A DNA stretch of 64,000 nt from contig JACJYD010000001.1 in the NCBI GenBank assembly GCA_020636275.1, positions 1,750,001-1,814,000 on the forward strand, read 5' to 3'. A program made the position numbers and the translations under genes. Numbering within the stretch: the first letter of the stretch is position 1; each line of letters opens with the position of its first letter. Source of the DNA: Lewinellaceae bacterium (GTDB lineage: Bacteria > Bacteroidota > Bacteroidia > Chitinophagales > Saprospiraceae). Below the pieces are notes generated by a model that was given only the letters and a program-made list of their open reading frames with translations, searched no databases and had not been told where the DNA came from. Below, piece by piece: positions 1-9,406 of the stretch.

Positions 1-1500
<1,500 letters not shown>

Positions 1501-1756
1501 CGTAAGACCTTTAACCGAAGTGCTTTGATGTACTAATCGAGCAAGACTATTCCAAATCAGATGTCATGATAGTTTATAAGTTTATGAAGGGGATAAGTTT
1601 TTGACAGACAAAAACTTACTGCCTTAAAAACTCAAAAACTAAAAAGAAATAAGGGCACCAGACCGCTCACATGGTCTTGGCCCAAAGAGTTGTTGGTGGC
1701 TATCCACCTTCGCATTCGCTACGGCGGACGAGAAGGAAGAATGGAAGCCCAAAGAC
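1501..1756 (+). other. 23S-5S spacer with partial 5S-head duplication
   Basis: This spacer of about 256 bases holds no tRNA. An 8-bp inverted repeat (1595-1602 with 1610-1617) could be an rRNA processing helix. At 1681-1703 there is a 23-base copy of the start of the 5S region, differing by one base from 1748-1770. The two copies are separated by a 44-base insert with an internal CCTTC/GAAGG stem. The copy lacks the rest of the 5S sequence. Confidence 0.75.
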
Positions 1757-1869
<113 letters not shown>

Positions 1870-1880
1870 TTTTTTCTCTC

Positions 1881-1922
1881 AAAAGGGGGAATCAGCGCTT
1901 TGCGTCGATTCCCCCTTTTTTT
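1881..1922 (+). terminator. rRNA operon terminator
   Basis: A 13-bp perfect stem (1881-1893 with 1908-1920) with a 14-base loop is followed by a T-run. It sits directly behind the 5S gene and is a clear intrinsic terminator. Confidence 0.93.
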
Positions 1923-1953
1923 ATTTGCTACTTTTACAGGTATCGATCCGATT

Positions 1954-2424
1954 ATGGAAAAGAAACTTCAAATTGCCCTGCGCCTCGAATTGGTCTGGCT
2001 GCTGTTTACCCTGCTCGTCTTCCTGATCGTTGCAGCTCCTGTCTATCTGAAAATACCTGGATTCCCCTTTTACCCGGTCAACTTTGTATTCGTAGCGGTC
2101 TTTATTACCGCCACCCGCTATATCTTCCTGCTTTCTTCTACCTTTTTAGCCCGGAAGCAGGTGCTCAAGATCTTCTTTTTCTTCGTCAGTATCCCCCTGG
2201 TCTTCTATCTGGTTGGAGAGATTCACGGGTTTCAGACTTTTCTGGATGAGGAGGGCCTCCAATCGATCATGCCGAACCTGTCTTTGCAGGAGGGACTCCA
2301 AATGGCAGGGTATGTCCGGGCAGAATTCCTGTTCTTTGGTGTGGGCAGCGTCATTGCCGTCGTGGCCTTTGCATTCCGAATGCTGATCTCGGTTTGGCGA
2401 CTGCACAACAGAGGAACGGTGTGA
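1954..2424 (+). CDS. Hypothetical four-TM membrane protein
   Basis: A 156-residue protein of unknown function. Hydrophobic stretches near residues 13-32, 43-63, 70-88 and 125-146 suggest four membrane segments, with a short soluble loop around 89-120. Some Bacteroidota small inner-membrane proteins have this size and pattern, but I recognise no named family. The start at 1954 is chosen because the frame remaining open upstream runs back through the 5S gene and its terminator. The terminator just upstream means the gene has its own promoter or relies on readthrough. The downstream trpG/pabA-like gene converges on it. Confidence 0.75.
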   Translation: MEKKLQIALRLELVWLLFTLLVFLIVAAPVYLKIPGFPFYPVNFVFVAVFITATRYIFLLSSTFLARKQVLKIFFFFVSIPLVFYLVGEIHGFQTFLDEEGLQSIMPNLSLQEGLQMAGYVRAEFLFFGVGSVIAVVAFAFRMLISVWRLHNRGTV

Positions 2425-2441
2425 CCCCGCAGAATCAGATT

Positions 2442-3032
2442 TTAAAACACATAAAGGTCCTTCACCCAATTCCTCAACATAGTCAACCCATGGGGAGTGA
2501 GGATGGATTCGGGATGAAACTGAATACCCGTGAGCGGCAGTTGCCGGTGCTGGAGAGCCATCACCTCACCGGTTTCGGTCCAGGCGGTGCATTCCAGCTC
2601 TTCGGGAAGGTCTTCCAGGATCAGGGAATGATAGCGCATGACGGAGAATTGGCTGGGCAATCCTTCGAACAGGAAATTCCCGTTGTGCGCACAGACAGAG
2701 GTCTTTCCGTGAACCGGGCGCCGGGCTTTCACCAACCGGGCGCCGAAAAAGGAACCGATCGCCTGGTGCCCCAGACAAATGCCCAGGATGGGGATCCTGG
2801 AATGAAAAGCCTCCACGCAAGCCATCAGCTTTCCGGCATCCGTTGGTTTCCCAGGGCCCGGCGAAAGCACGAGCGCATCGTATCGTTCCTCTTGCACCGA
2901 TTCCAGGTCGACCTCATCGTTGCGGACCACCTGGCAGGCGGCTCCAAGCTGAAGGAAGTAGTCCCATAAATTGTAGGTGAAAGAGTCGTAATTATCAATT
3001 AGGAGCAGGCTTGGCCGGGGGAGGGGAGTCAT
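2442..3032 (-). CDS. Anthranilate/aminodeoxychorismate synthase component II (glutamine amidotransferase)
   Basis: A class I glutamine amidotransferase (196 residues) that supplies ammonia to chorismate-using synthases for tryptophan or folate. Seen: LLIDNYDSFTYNL near the N-terminus, oxyanion segment LSPGPGKP, nucleophile motif GICLGHQ (Cys about 86), and the HPES His/Glu pair near residue 170. The length matches TrpG/PabA. The start at 3032 gives the usual short leader; an upstream ATG at 3050 is possible. It overlaps the end of cvpA, which points to translational coupling. There are no other trp genes nearby, so TrpG and PabA cannot be told apart; many bacteria use one amphibolic subunit. 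Confidence 0.93.
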   Translation of the reverse strand: MTPLPRPSLLLIDNYDSFTYNLWDYFLQLGAACQVVRNDEVDLESVQEERYDALVLSPGPGKPTDAGKLMACVEAFHSRIPILGICLGHQAIGSFFGARLVKARRPVHGKTSVCAHNGNFLFEGLPSQFSVMRYHSLILEDLPEELECTAWTETGEVMALQHRQLPLTGIQFHPESILTPHGLTMLRNWVKDLYVF

Positions 3033-3609
3033 TATCTTCGTTGATATCAAAAATATTGGGGTCGCTTTCCTGTTGTTCCATATTCATCTCCTTGATCCGG
3101 TCCATAGCTTTGACCGATCCGTTCCAGAAGTCCTTGATCATAGGTTTGAGGAACTCATACACCTGGCCGGCTTTGTTGGGCGCTTCTTCGAGGTATTCGT
3201 AAGTGAACGATTGTTCCTTGGCATTGTCCAGCAGGCCGGAGATATCGGCAAACCACAGGAGCAGGCTGTATAGAAAGACCATGACGACCGAGAGCAGAAC
3301 GCCGCCGGCTGCCTGATTGAGCACATTGACATTGGCGGTTTTGAGCACGCCTTCCAGGCCCCTGGCAAGCATCCGGATGAGGATCATGGTGACCACAAAA
3401 GACAGGAGAAACCCGGCGAGGAACATTAAAGGGTTATCGCTCCCAAAGGCCGTTTCCAAAAATTTTGTCGCTGCAGGGGCAAATTTGAACGCCCCGAGGA
3501 CGCCCAGAAAGATAGAAAGTACATTGAAGACCGTCCGGATGATCCCCTTTGTAAATCCCACATAGAATCCATAAATTGCAGCAATGACACAAATGATGTC
3601 GATTACCAT
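2995..3609 (-). CDS. cvpA: CvpA family membrane protein
   Basis: A 204-residue inner-membrane protein of the CvpA/colicin V production family. Four hydrophobic segments fall near residues 1-20, 26-48, 60-85 and 98-122, with the family-like GFYVGFTKGIIRTV in the first loop. The C-terminal third (about 125-204) is soluble, charged and ends in a Pro-rich tail. CvpA homologues matter for envelope integrity in other bacteria, but the exact activity is unknown. It is first in a two-gene unit with the amidotransferase gene (overlap of about 38 bases). Confidence 0.88.
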   Translation of the reverse strand: MVIDIICVIAAIYGFYVGFTKGIIRTVFNVLSIFLGVLGAFKFAPAATKFLETAFGSDNPLMFLAGFLLSFVVTMILIRMLARGLEGVLKTANVNVLNQAAGGVLLSVVMVFLYSLLLWFADISGLLDNAKEQSFTYEYLEEAPNKAGQVYEFLKPMIKDFWNGSVKAMDRIKEMNMEQQESDPNIFDINEDNDSPPPAKPAPN

Positions 3610-3871
3610 AGACGTTGTTGATTCCTTTTTCAGTATCGATCAGAAAGTCTCTGAATGCTCGTGCAAAGTAGCTCAATGCCCCTGTAAATACAAGGTATTT
3701 TGCTGAAATGACCGAATTTAACGACGAAAAAGCCCCAATGTTACTCCTTTATCCGGTCGAACATCCGGATCGTTCATGTTGTTATGCGAATGCATCCTTC
3801 GTTGTGGAATGCATGGCTTTCCTTCATCATTCAAACATAAATTTACCATTCACGATATCAAAAATGTTCCG

Positions 3872-4393
3872 ATGAAAACTAGTACCATTCGTTTTGGAGG
3901 CGCCATCCTCTTGTTTTGGGGCCTGAGTTTTGTTTCCCTTTTGGCACAGCCGGCAAAAGAGCGCTTGAAAGAGCTCCCCCCTGTTTTTGTTATTGGGGAT
4001 TACGAGCCGGAATACGAGGCCATGATGGGGAATTATCCCAAATCGCTCCTCGATGTATGCGGTAATGACATGCCGCTTGCTTTTGACCTGTGGATCGGGT
4101 TTATCGAAGAGATGGAAGCGTATTCCAAACAAGCCGGATTTGAACTGAACGGGGTGAAAGCCTGGTTTCATGTGTTTTTTGAAAAGGATGGGACCATTGC
4201 ACAGATCGGGTTCCACCTCAAGCCTACCTCCAGAAATATTGACACGGATGCGTTTATCGGCTTCCTCAACCAGTTTATTGCTCAATATAAATTCCCGTAC
4301 ACGGCGCTCGAAAGCTATTCGAATTATACGAGTGTGAGCTTTCCGAGTGTGTATAACCGGCCCGTTTCGGATGGAAACAACGGCGGCCGTTGA
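3872..4393 (+). CDS. Hypothetical secreted protein
   Basis: A 173-residue protein beginning with a signal peptide (about residues 1-25, hydrophobic core then LLAQ). The mature part resembles the small TonB-C-like or energy-transducer-type periplasmic proteins of Bacteroidota: a DLWIGFIEEM stretch, then FHVFFEKDGTIAQIGFHLKP, a beta-hairpin pattern. I cannot assign a family firmly. The start at 3872 puts the signal sequence at the N-terminus; the frame is open 32 codons further upstream, but without secretion character. A perfect-stem terminator follows 22 bases behind the stop. Confidence 0.75.
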   Translation: MKTSTIRFGGAILLFWGLSFVSLLAQPAKERLKELPPVFVIGDYEPEYEAMMGNYPKSLLDVCGNDMPLAFDLWIGFIEEMEAYSKQAGFELNGVKAWFHVFFEKDGTIAQIGFHLKPTSRNIDTDAFIGFLNQFIAQYKFPYTALESYSNYTSVSFPSVYNRPVSDGNNGGR

Positions 4394-4414
4394 TCGCTTC
4401 GTCTGGCCGGCAAG

Positions 4415-4448
4415 AACGGGTGGGCGCCGCAGGCGCCCACCCGTTTTC
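4415..4448. terminator. Palindromic terminator
   Basis: A 14-bp perfect stem (4415-4428 with 4432-4445) and 3-base loop, followed by TTTTC. It ends the secreted-protein gene upstream of ribA. Confidence 0.85.
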
Positions 4449-4502
4449 AATTAATTTCCCGCCTTCTAAAACATTACCGAACTTCGGGGGGTTTCTATTC
4501 CG

Positions 4503-4510
4503 TATTTTTG
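4503..4510 (+). promoter_or_regulatory. TAnnTTTG promoter element of ribA, predicted leaderless
   Basis: TATTTTTG is an exact match to the Bacteroidota -7 element and ends 4 bases before the ribA ATG. Transcription would therefore begin at or within a base or two of the start codon. A clear -33 TTG is not visible. Confidence 0.6.
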
Positions 4511-4514
4511 TTGT

Positions 4515-5093
4515 ATGAAACGGCAAGCAGAAGCTATAATTCCCACTCCCTGGGGCGTTTTTTCCATGATCGCTTTTTCGGAAGATCATGGAGACATCAT
4601 GCCTCACCTGGCCTTGGTCCATGAACGTATGGATCGAACCAAACCCGTATTGGTCCGAATCCATTCGGAATGTCTGACAGGCGACCTGTTCGGGTCCCTG
4701 CGTTGTGATTGCGGAGAGCAATTGATCCGTTCAATGGAATTAGCCGCCGAGCAAGGCGGAGTCGTAATCTACCTGAGACAGGAAGGCCGTGGGATCGGCT
4801 TGATCAACAAACTGAAGGCATACACCTTACAAGATCAGGGGTTAAATACGTTGGACGCAAATTCCCACCTCGGCCTTGAGGTGGATGGCAGGCACTACGA
4901 GGTGGCGATTGAGATCATGAAAGACCTCGGTATCGAAGCCGTTCACCTGCTCACCAACAACCCCGCCAAGCTGGAAGCCGTCGAGCGGTCAGGGGTCAGG
5001 CTGGTGAGCCGGGTCCCGATCATTATTAAACCCAAGAAAGAAAACTGGAAATACCTGAAGGCCAAACAGGAACTAATGGGTCACTTCTTGTAG
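4515..5093 (+). CDS. ribA: GTP cyclohydrolase II
   Basis: This enzyme catalyses the first step of riboflavin synthesis, opening GTP to the pyrimidine precursor with release of formate and pyrophosphate. Of its 192 residues, the zinc site motif HSECLTGDLFGSLRCDCGEQ is complete (three Cys near 53, 64, 66), followed by the RQEGRGIGL segment and a C-terminal ANSHLGL and LLTNNPAK. It is a stand-alone RibA, not fused to DHBP synthase. The start aligns with the usual N-terminus (AEAIIPTPWG), so the very short promoter-to-ATG distance is real. No other rib genes are adjacent. Confidence 0.96.
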   Translation: MKRQAEAIIPTPWGVFSMIAFSEDHGDIMPHLALVHERMDRTKPVLVRIHSECLTGDLFGSLRCDCGEQLIRSMELAAEQGGVVIYLRQEGRGIGLINKLKAYTLQDQGLNTLDANSHLGLEVDGRHYEVAIEIMKDLGIEAVHLLTNNPAKLEAVERSGVRLVSRVPIIIKPKKENWKYLKAKQELMGHFL

Positions 5094-5094
5094 A

Positions 5095-5304
5095 TCATTT
5101 GGCATCGACCTCCGGCATTTTACATTCTTCACCAGCTTGGCGGCCACAGACCGAACATTCCCCGATCTGATTTTTCAGCATGGGGTTGTTGGTGGCGCAA
5201 GTACCTCTGAATTCATTGCCGGTGAAAATATGCCGCAAATTGATGAGCGCGAAAGACAACAGAAACGTCACGAAGATGATTCCAAGAACATACAAGAATT
5301 CCAT
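5095..5304 (-). CDS. Small membrane-anchored cysteine protein (NqrM-like, uncharacterised)
   Basis: About 69 residues: one N-terminal membrane helix (about 3-22), then a cysteine-rich tail with Cys-Ala-Thr, CSVCG and EEC (four Cys). It matches a widespread but uncharacterised Bacteroidota 'membrane or secreted protein' and resembles NqrM, the small iron-binding maturation factor of the Na+-NQR complex, in layout. No nqr genes are in the window, so the NqrM link is inference from pattern alone. The start at 5304 (MEFLYVLG) is chosen; 5316 is an alternative. It converges on ribA with stop codons one base apart. Confidence 0.7.
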   Translation of the reverse strand: MEFLYVLGIIFVTFLLSFALINLRHIFTGNEFRGTCATNNPMLKNQIGECSVCGRQAGEECKMPEVDAK

Positions 5305-5441
5305 ATAGCTATACATTTAACGAGTACTCCTCAAATATTTGTTCCTCAAATACAACGCGGAGTCACCTATATTAGTTTATTTTGCAATCCCGTCGCCCGC
5401 TGGCGCCGGCGATGCGACCGACCCGGCAAAAGTATTACAAA

Positions 5442-6227
5442 ATGCTCGAAAAAACACCCAGGCAGAAAGAAAAGCTTGAAGCGTTTTCAAGGCTGCTTCA
5501 GATCATGGATGACCTTCGCGCGCAATGTCCCTGGGATCGGAAACAGACCTTTGAATCCCTCCGGATACTGACCATCGAAGAGACGTTCGAATTGGGGGAT
5601 GCCATTCTGGAAAAGGACATGGACGATATCAAGGAGGAGATCGGAGATCTGATGCTTCACATGGTTTTCTATGCCAAAATTGCCGAGGAAAAGAGTGCCT
5701 TTGACATCGCAGATGCCCTGAACAGTATTTGCGATAAACTGATCAAACGCCATCCGCATATCTATGGCGATGTGAAAGTGAATGATGAGGAGGATGTCAA
5801 AAAAAACTGGGAACAAATAAAACTGCAGGAAGGGAAGAAATCCGTGCTTCAGGGGGTGCCTCGCTCCTTGCCGGCGATGGTCAAGGCGTACCGGATGCAG
5901 GAAAAAACAGCCCAGGTCGGCTTCGAATGGGAGAATGCAGAAGACGTGTGGAAAAAGGTGGAAGAAGAGATCGGCGAATTTCGCGACGCCGTTCAACATG
6001 AAATAGATCCCAGGCGCCGGGAAGAGGAATTCGGGGATGTGTTGTTCTCCCTGATCAATTATGCCCGGTTTCTCCAAATCGATCCGGAAACCGCCCTGGA
6101 GCGGGTAAATATCAAGTTCAAACAGCGTTTTGAATATATTGAGGCAAATGCGTCCAAAGACCTCAAGGAAATGACCCTTGAAGAAATGGACGCATTATGG
6201 GACCAGGCCAAAAAGCTGGAAAAATAG
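5442..6227 (+). CDS. mazG: Nucleoside triphosphate pyrophosphohydrolase MazG
   Basis: A 261-residue two-domain MazG. The enzyme hydrolyses (d)NTPs to monophosphate and pyrophosphate, cleaning nucleotide pools and affecting ppGpp signalling in known species. The first domain shows CPWDRKQTFESL, then TIEETFELGDAI and EEIGDLMLHMVFYAKIAEE, which carry the acidic metal-binding residues. The second domain repeats this with EEIGEFRDAV and EEEFGDVLFSLINYARF. A linker near 130-145 separates the domains. The start at 5442 is chosen from the usual N-terminus; the open frame extends 20 codons upstream without similarity to the family. Confidence 0.94.
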   Translation: MLEKTPRQKEKLEAFSRLLQIMDDLRAQCPWDRKQTFESLRILTIEETFELGDAILEKDMDDIKEEIGDLMLHMVFYAKIAEEKSAFDIADALNSICDKLIKRHPHIYGDVKVNDEEDVKKNWEQIKLQEGKKSVLQGVPRSLPAMVKAYRMQEKTAQVGFEWENAEDVWKKVEEEIGEFRDAVQHEIDPRRREEEFGDVLFSLINYARFLQIDPETALERVNIKFKQRFEYIEANASKDLKEMTLEEMDALWDQAKKLEK

Positions 6228-6343
6228 GAACATCATTTTCTCATTGACAATATTTCCGTACCTTATAACCGTGCAGTAGAAAACCTCTCAAATGGGAAAT
6301 GTGTTTTCAAGTGCGGGCGGTTTTGTTGACTTAACTGAAGAAT

Positions 6344-6943
6344 ATGGCGATGAAAAAGATCGAGCTGGATATCGTTGCTTTATCCCATAGTGTGACCCAA
6401 TCGCATAATTATGCCGTAGTATTGGGCGAACATGACGGCGCCCGGAGGTTGCCCATCGTCATCGGTGGGTTTGAAGCCCAGGCCATTGCCGTCGCCATGG
6501 AGCGCATGACCCCCAACCGCCCGCTTACCCACGACCTGTTCAAGAATGCATTGGAGATATTTCAAGTTTCCCTGAAAGAAGTGATCATCAACAACCTGCT
6601 CGACGGCATTTTCTACGCCAGGCTCATTTGCGAGAAGGAAGGGGAGATCATCGAGATCGACTCCCGCACTTCCGATGCGCTGGCCATGGCGGTTCGTTTC
6701 AATTGCCCCATTTTTACCTACGAGTTCATCCTGGAAGCCGCCGGTGTGGTTTTGGAAGAATCGGAGGAAGCCGCTCCGGCGCCGGCGCGGAAAACGCCGG
6801 GTGCCAAATCCAAAGCCACTTCCCTGAATTCATACTCTATGGAAGAATTGAACCGGATGCTGGAAGAGGTCCTGGGAAAAGAGGATTATGAGCAGGCCGC
6901 CCGGATCCGCGACGAGATCAACCGCCGGAAAGGAGAAGCCTAG
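6344..6943 (+). CDS. Bifunctional nuclease family protein with C-terminal UVR motif
   Basis: A 199-residue protein. Residues about 1-135 form a DUF151/bifunctional nuclease domain (LPIVIGGFEAQAIAVAME, SRTSDALAMAVRF), linked to nuclease activity in plants. An Ala/Pro/Lys-rich linker (about 140-160) leads to a UvrB/UvrC-type UVR motif at 164-197 (ELNRMLEEVLGKEDYEQAAR), used elsewhere for protein-protein contact. This BFN-UVR layout is common in Bacteroidota, but its cellular job is not established. The stop codon interlocks with that of the convergent threonine aldolase gene in the palindrome CTAG. Confidence 0.9.
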   Translation: MAMKKIELDIVALSHSVTQSHNYAVVLGEHDGARRLPIVIGGFEAQAIAVAMERMTPNRPLTHDLFKNALEIFQVSLKEVIINNLLDGIFYARLICEKEGEIIEIDSRTSDALAMAVRFNCPIFTYEFILEAAGVVLEESEEAAPAPARKTPGAKSKATSLNSYSMEELNRMLEEVLGKEDYEQAARIRDEINRRKGEA

Positions 6944-7956
6944 AACAGGCGGGGCAGTATTTCCAGCACTTTTTCCAACATTTCATCCGTAAAGTCCAGA
7001 TGCGTCACCATGCGCACCGTGTGGGTGCCGAAGGAGGAGGCCTTGACCCCGTTTTGCCCCAGCGCTTCGAGGAAGCGGGCAGCTGTAATGGAAGGGATCA
7101 GGTCGAAGATCAGGATGTTAGTCGATACGGGGCGCAATTGGGACACGAAGGGCAACTGCTCCAATACCCCGGCGATTTGCTGCGCCCGGGCGTGGTCCTC
7201 CCGCAGTCGTTCGACGTGGTGGTCCAGTGCATAGATGCCTGCCGCCGCCAAAAATCCGGCCTGGCGCATACCACCTCCCATTACCTTTCTCACCCGCCGG
7301 GCCGCCCGGATGAGGTCGCGGTCGCCGATCAGGAGCGATCCCACCGGAGCGCCCAATCCCTTCGACAGGCAAACAGATATGCTGTCGAATAGTTCGCCGA
7401 TCTCCAGGGGCGTATTCCCCGATTCCGTCAGCGCGTTGAAGATCCGGGCCCCATCGAGATGCAGTTTCATGTTCTTGCGGCGGCAAACCTCTCGAATAGC
7501 TCGCATGTCCTTTAATTGGTAATAGCTTCCCCCTGCCCGGTTGCAGGTGTTCTCCAGCACAACCAGCGCGCTTTTCGGCAACCAGTCGAAGGTGGGTTTC
7601 ACCGCGGCTTCCACTTGCTCGGCCGAAAGCCGGCCCTGATCGCCTTCGAGCAGGTTGATGGCGACTCCCGAGTGGAAGGCGTAACCCCCCACTTCGTAGT
7701 GGTAAATATGAGAATGCTGATCGCAGATCACCTCATCCAGCGGTTGGGTATGGACCTTAATGGCGATCTGGTTGGTCATGGTACCCGAGGGGCAATACAA
7801 GGCCGCCTCCTTTCCAAAAAGGGCTGCTGCTTTGGCCTCCAGGGCGTTTACCGTGGGGTCTTCTCCGAAAACATCGTCGCCGACCTCCGCCTGCATCATG
7901 GCTTCCAGCATGGCAGGAGTAGGTTTCGTTACCGTGTCGCTTATCAGGTTGATCAT
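6940..7956 (-). CDS. ltaE: Low-specificity L-threonine aldolase
   Basis: A PLP enzyme cleaving L-threonine/allo-threonine to glycine and acetaldehyde. Its 338 residues are typical. Visible: N-terminal ISDTVTKPT, GEDPTVNALE, Schiff-base lysine in SVCLSKGLGAPVGS (about K199), and HLDGARIFNA with the PLP-ring aspartate (about D168). The start at 7956 follows a TAnnTTTG promoter by 25 bases. It is divergent from the lipoprotein gene at 7995, and the short gap serves both. Confidence 0.93.
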   Translation of the reverse strand: MINLISDTVTKPTPAMLEAMMQAEVGDDVFGEDPTVNALEAKAAALFGKEAALYCPSGTMTNQIAIKVHTQPLDEVICDQHSHIYHYEVGGYAFHSGVAINLLEGDQGRLSAEQVEAAVKPTFDWLPKSALVVLENTCNRAGGSYYQLKDMRAIREVCRRKNMKLHLDGARIFNALTESGNTPLEIGELFDSISVCLSKGLGAPVGSLLIGDRDLIRAARRVRKVMGGGMRQAGFLAAAGIYALDHHVERLREDHARAQQIAGVLEQLPFVSQLRPVSTNILIFDLIPSITAARFLEALGQNGVKASSFGTHTVRMVTHLDFTDEMLEKVLEILPRLF

Positions 7957-7981
7957 TTTTGCATATTTTGGCGTAAAATTA

Positions 7982-7989
7982 CAAATATA
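7982..7989 (-). promoter_or_regulatory. TAnnTTTG promoter element of ltaE
   Basis: Read on the minus strand this is TATATTTG, an exact -7 match 25 bases before the ltaE start. The same short gap must also carry the promoter of the divergent lipoprotein gene; a one-off match, TATTTTGG, lies at 7973-7980 on the plus strand. Confidence 0.55.
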
Positions 7990-7994
7990 GACCC

Positions 7995-8567
7995 ATGCGT
8001 AGTCCTTTCATTACCCTCCTTCTCCTCCTTTTTGCGGGGATTTCCTGGAATTGCCATTCCGATTCGAAGACGGATACCCAAGCTGCAACAGGAACTGACA
8101 CCACAACAACACAAGAGAACACGATCGAGCGGCTGCGTTCGCAGGTCGTCGATGAAAACGATATCTACGGCCGTTTAAGGGCTACGGTATCCGTACTCCA
8201 GGATGAATACACCAAGTCGGAGGCCACCATGCCCGGACTAAAGGACGTATCGGTGGAGATCGGTGCGGATTGTGTCCTCACCATTTCCAACAAAGCCTAC
8301 GGGGACGAGGTGACCCGCGTGAACCTCCAGGCCCTGGATCCCAATGGATTCGGGCTGATCCCCGACCTGAACGAAGGCGATTTCCCGGGGCTGAGGATCC
8401 GGACCCTGGAAGCAAAACCGGCCGTTGAACTGTTGAAAAACGGGGCCCTGGTCACGACCCGGTCGGAATTGGTGATCTATCTGGCCAACCGTCCGGCGAT
8501 CGAGCGGATCACCCCATACATGCTGCAAGCCTTGAACATTTGCCAGGGCGTTCAGTATCCCGATTGA
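7995..8567 (+). CDS. Hypothetical secreted protein or lipoprotein
   Basis: 190 residues: a signal sequence with a hydrophobic core (LLLLLFAGIS) and a cysteine at about residue 20. Asn before the Cys is not a standard lipobox, so lipidation is uncertain. A Thr/Asp-rich linker follows (about 24-45), then a folded domain with ENDIYGRLRATVSVL and a beta-rich C-terminus. I do not recognise the family. It is monocistronic, with about 100 bases to the next gene. Confidence 0.72.
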   Translation: MRSPFITLLLLLFAGISWNCHSDSKTDTQAATGTDTTTTQENTIERLRSQVVDENDIYGRLRATVSVLQDEYTKSEATMPGLKDVSVEIGADCVLTISNKAYGDEVTRVNLQALDPNGFGLIPDLNEGDFPGLRIRTLEAKPAVELLKNGALVTTRSELVIYLANRPAIERITPYMLQALNICQGVQYPD

Positions 8568-8668
8568 CAGACTTTGCGTGTTTTTTACAAGAAGTCCGGG
8601 CGAATCTTTGCAGGCTCTGGAAAAAGTATTAATTTTTCCAAACCAATTTAGGAAAGCGAAAAAGAGGC

Positions 8669-9406
8669 TTGAAAGCGATGACCGAGTTTAACAATTTTTT
8701 CAAATCTGCCTTTTCGGTGGATAATGTGATCTTCGGGTTTGATGAAGGCGATCTCAAAGTCTTGCTGATCAACAGGGGCGCCGATCCTTTCAAAGGGATG
8801 TGGGCTTTGCCTGGTGATCTGGTCTACCCCAACGAAGATCTGGATGCCGCAGCCGGCAGGGTATTGGAAGAGCTGACGGGGTTGCGGGATGTCTACCTGG
8901 AGCAGGTCAATGCCTTTGGGGCGGTAAACCGGCATCCCCTGGGCAGGGTCATCACCGTGGCCTATTACAGCCTGATCAAGATCTCGAACTACGTGGTAAC
9001 TCCGGCCTCGTTTGCCCAGCAGGCAAAATGGCATTCCCTTTCCTCGGTGGAAGCGTTGGCTTTCGATCACAATGAGATCCTGAATGCCTGTTATCAGCGG
9101 CTAAAACAGCGGGTGCGGACGCGGCCGGTTGGTTTTGAACTGTTGCCGCCCAAATTTACGCTCACCCAGCTGCAGCACCTCTATGAAGCGATCCTGGAAA
9201 CCGGACTCGACAAGCGGAATTTCAGGAAGAAGATCCTTTCGATGAATTTGCTGGTCGATCTGGATGAAACCCAGGAAGGTGTGGCCCACCGACCCGCCAA
9301 ACTGTACCAGTTTGCACAAGAGCGCTATGAAAAACTCGTTCGGGAGGGCTTCTCTTTTGAACTGAAAGAATCGAAGCGAAAACCGACTCCGCTGCTTCCC
9401 GTCTGA
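8669..9406 (+). CDS. NUDIX-domain transcriptional regulator (NrtR/AraR-like)
   Basis: 245 residues: a NUDIX fold (about 10-150) followed by a winged-helix region (about 155-235; LPPKFTLTQLQHLYEAI). This two-part layout is that of NrtR/AraR-type regulators, in which the NUDIX domain senses a metabolite (ADP-ribose or a sugar) instead of hydrolysing it. The NUDIX box is degenerate: RVLEELTGL replaces REUXEEXGU, so two catalytic Glu are lost and the spacing is one longer. I infer a repressor or activator, not an enzyme. The target cannot be read from its neighbours. The start could be 8669 or 8678. Confidence 0.88.
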   Translation: MKAMTEFNNFFKSAFSVDNVIFGFDEGDLKVLLINRGADPFKGMWALPGDLVYPNEDLDAAAGRVLEELTGLRDVYLEQVNAFGAVNRHPLGRVITVAYYSLIKISNYVVTPASFAQQAKWHSLSSVEALAFDHNEILNACYQRLKQRVRTRPVGFELLPPKFTLTQLQHLYEAILETGLDKRNFRKKILSMNLLVDLDETQEGVAHRPAKLYQFAQERYEKLVREGFSFELKESKRKPTPLLPV

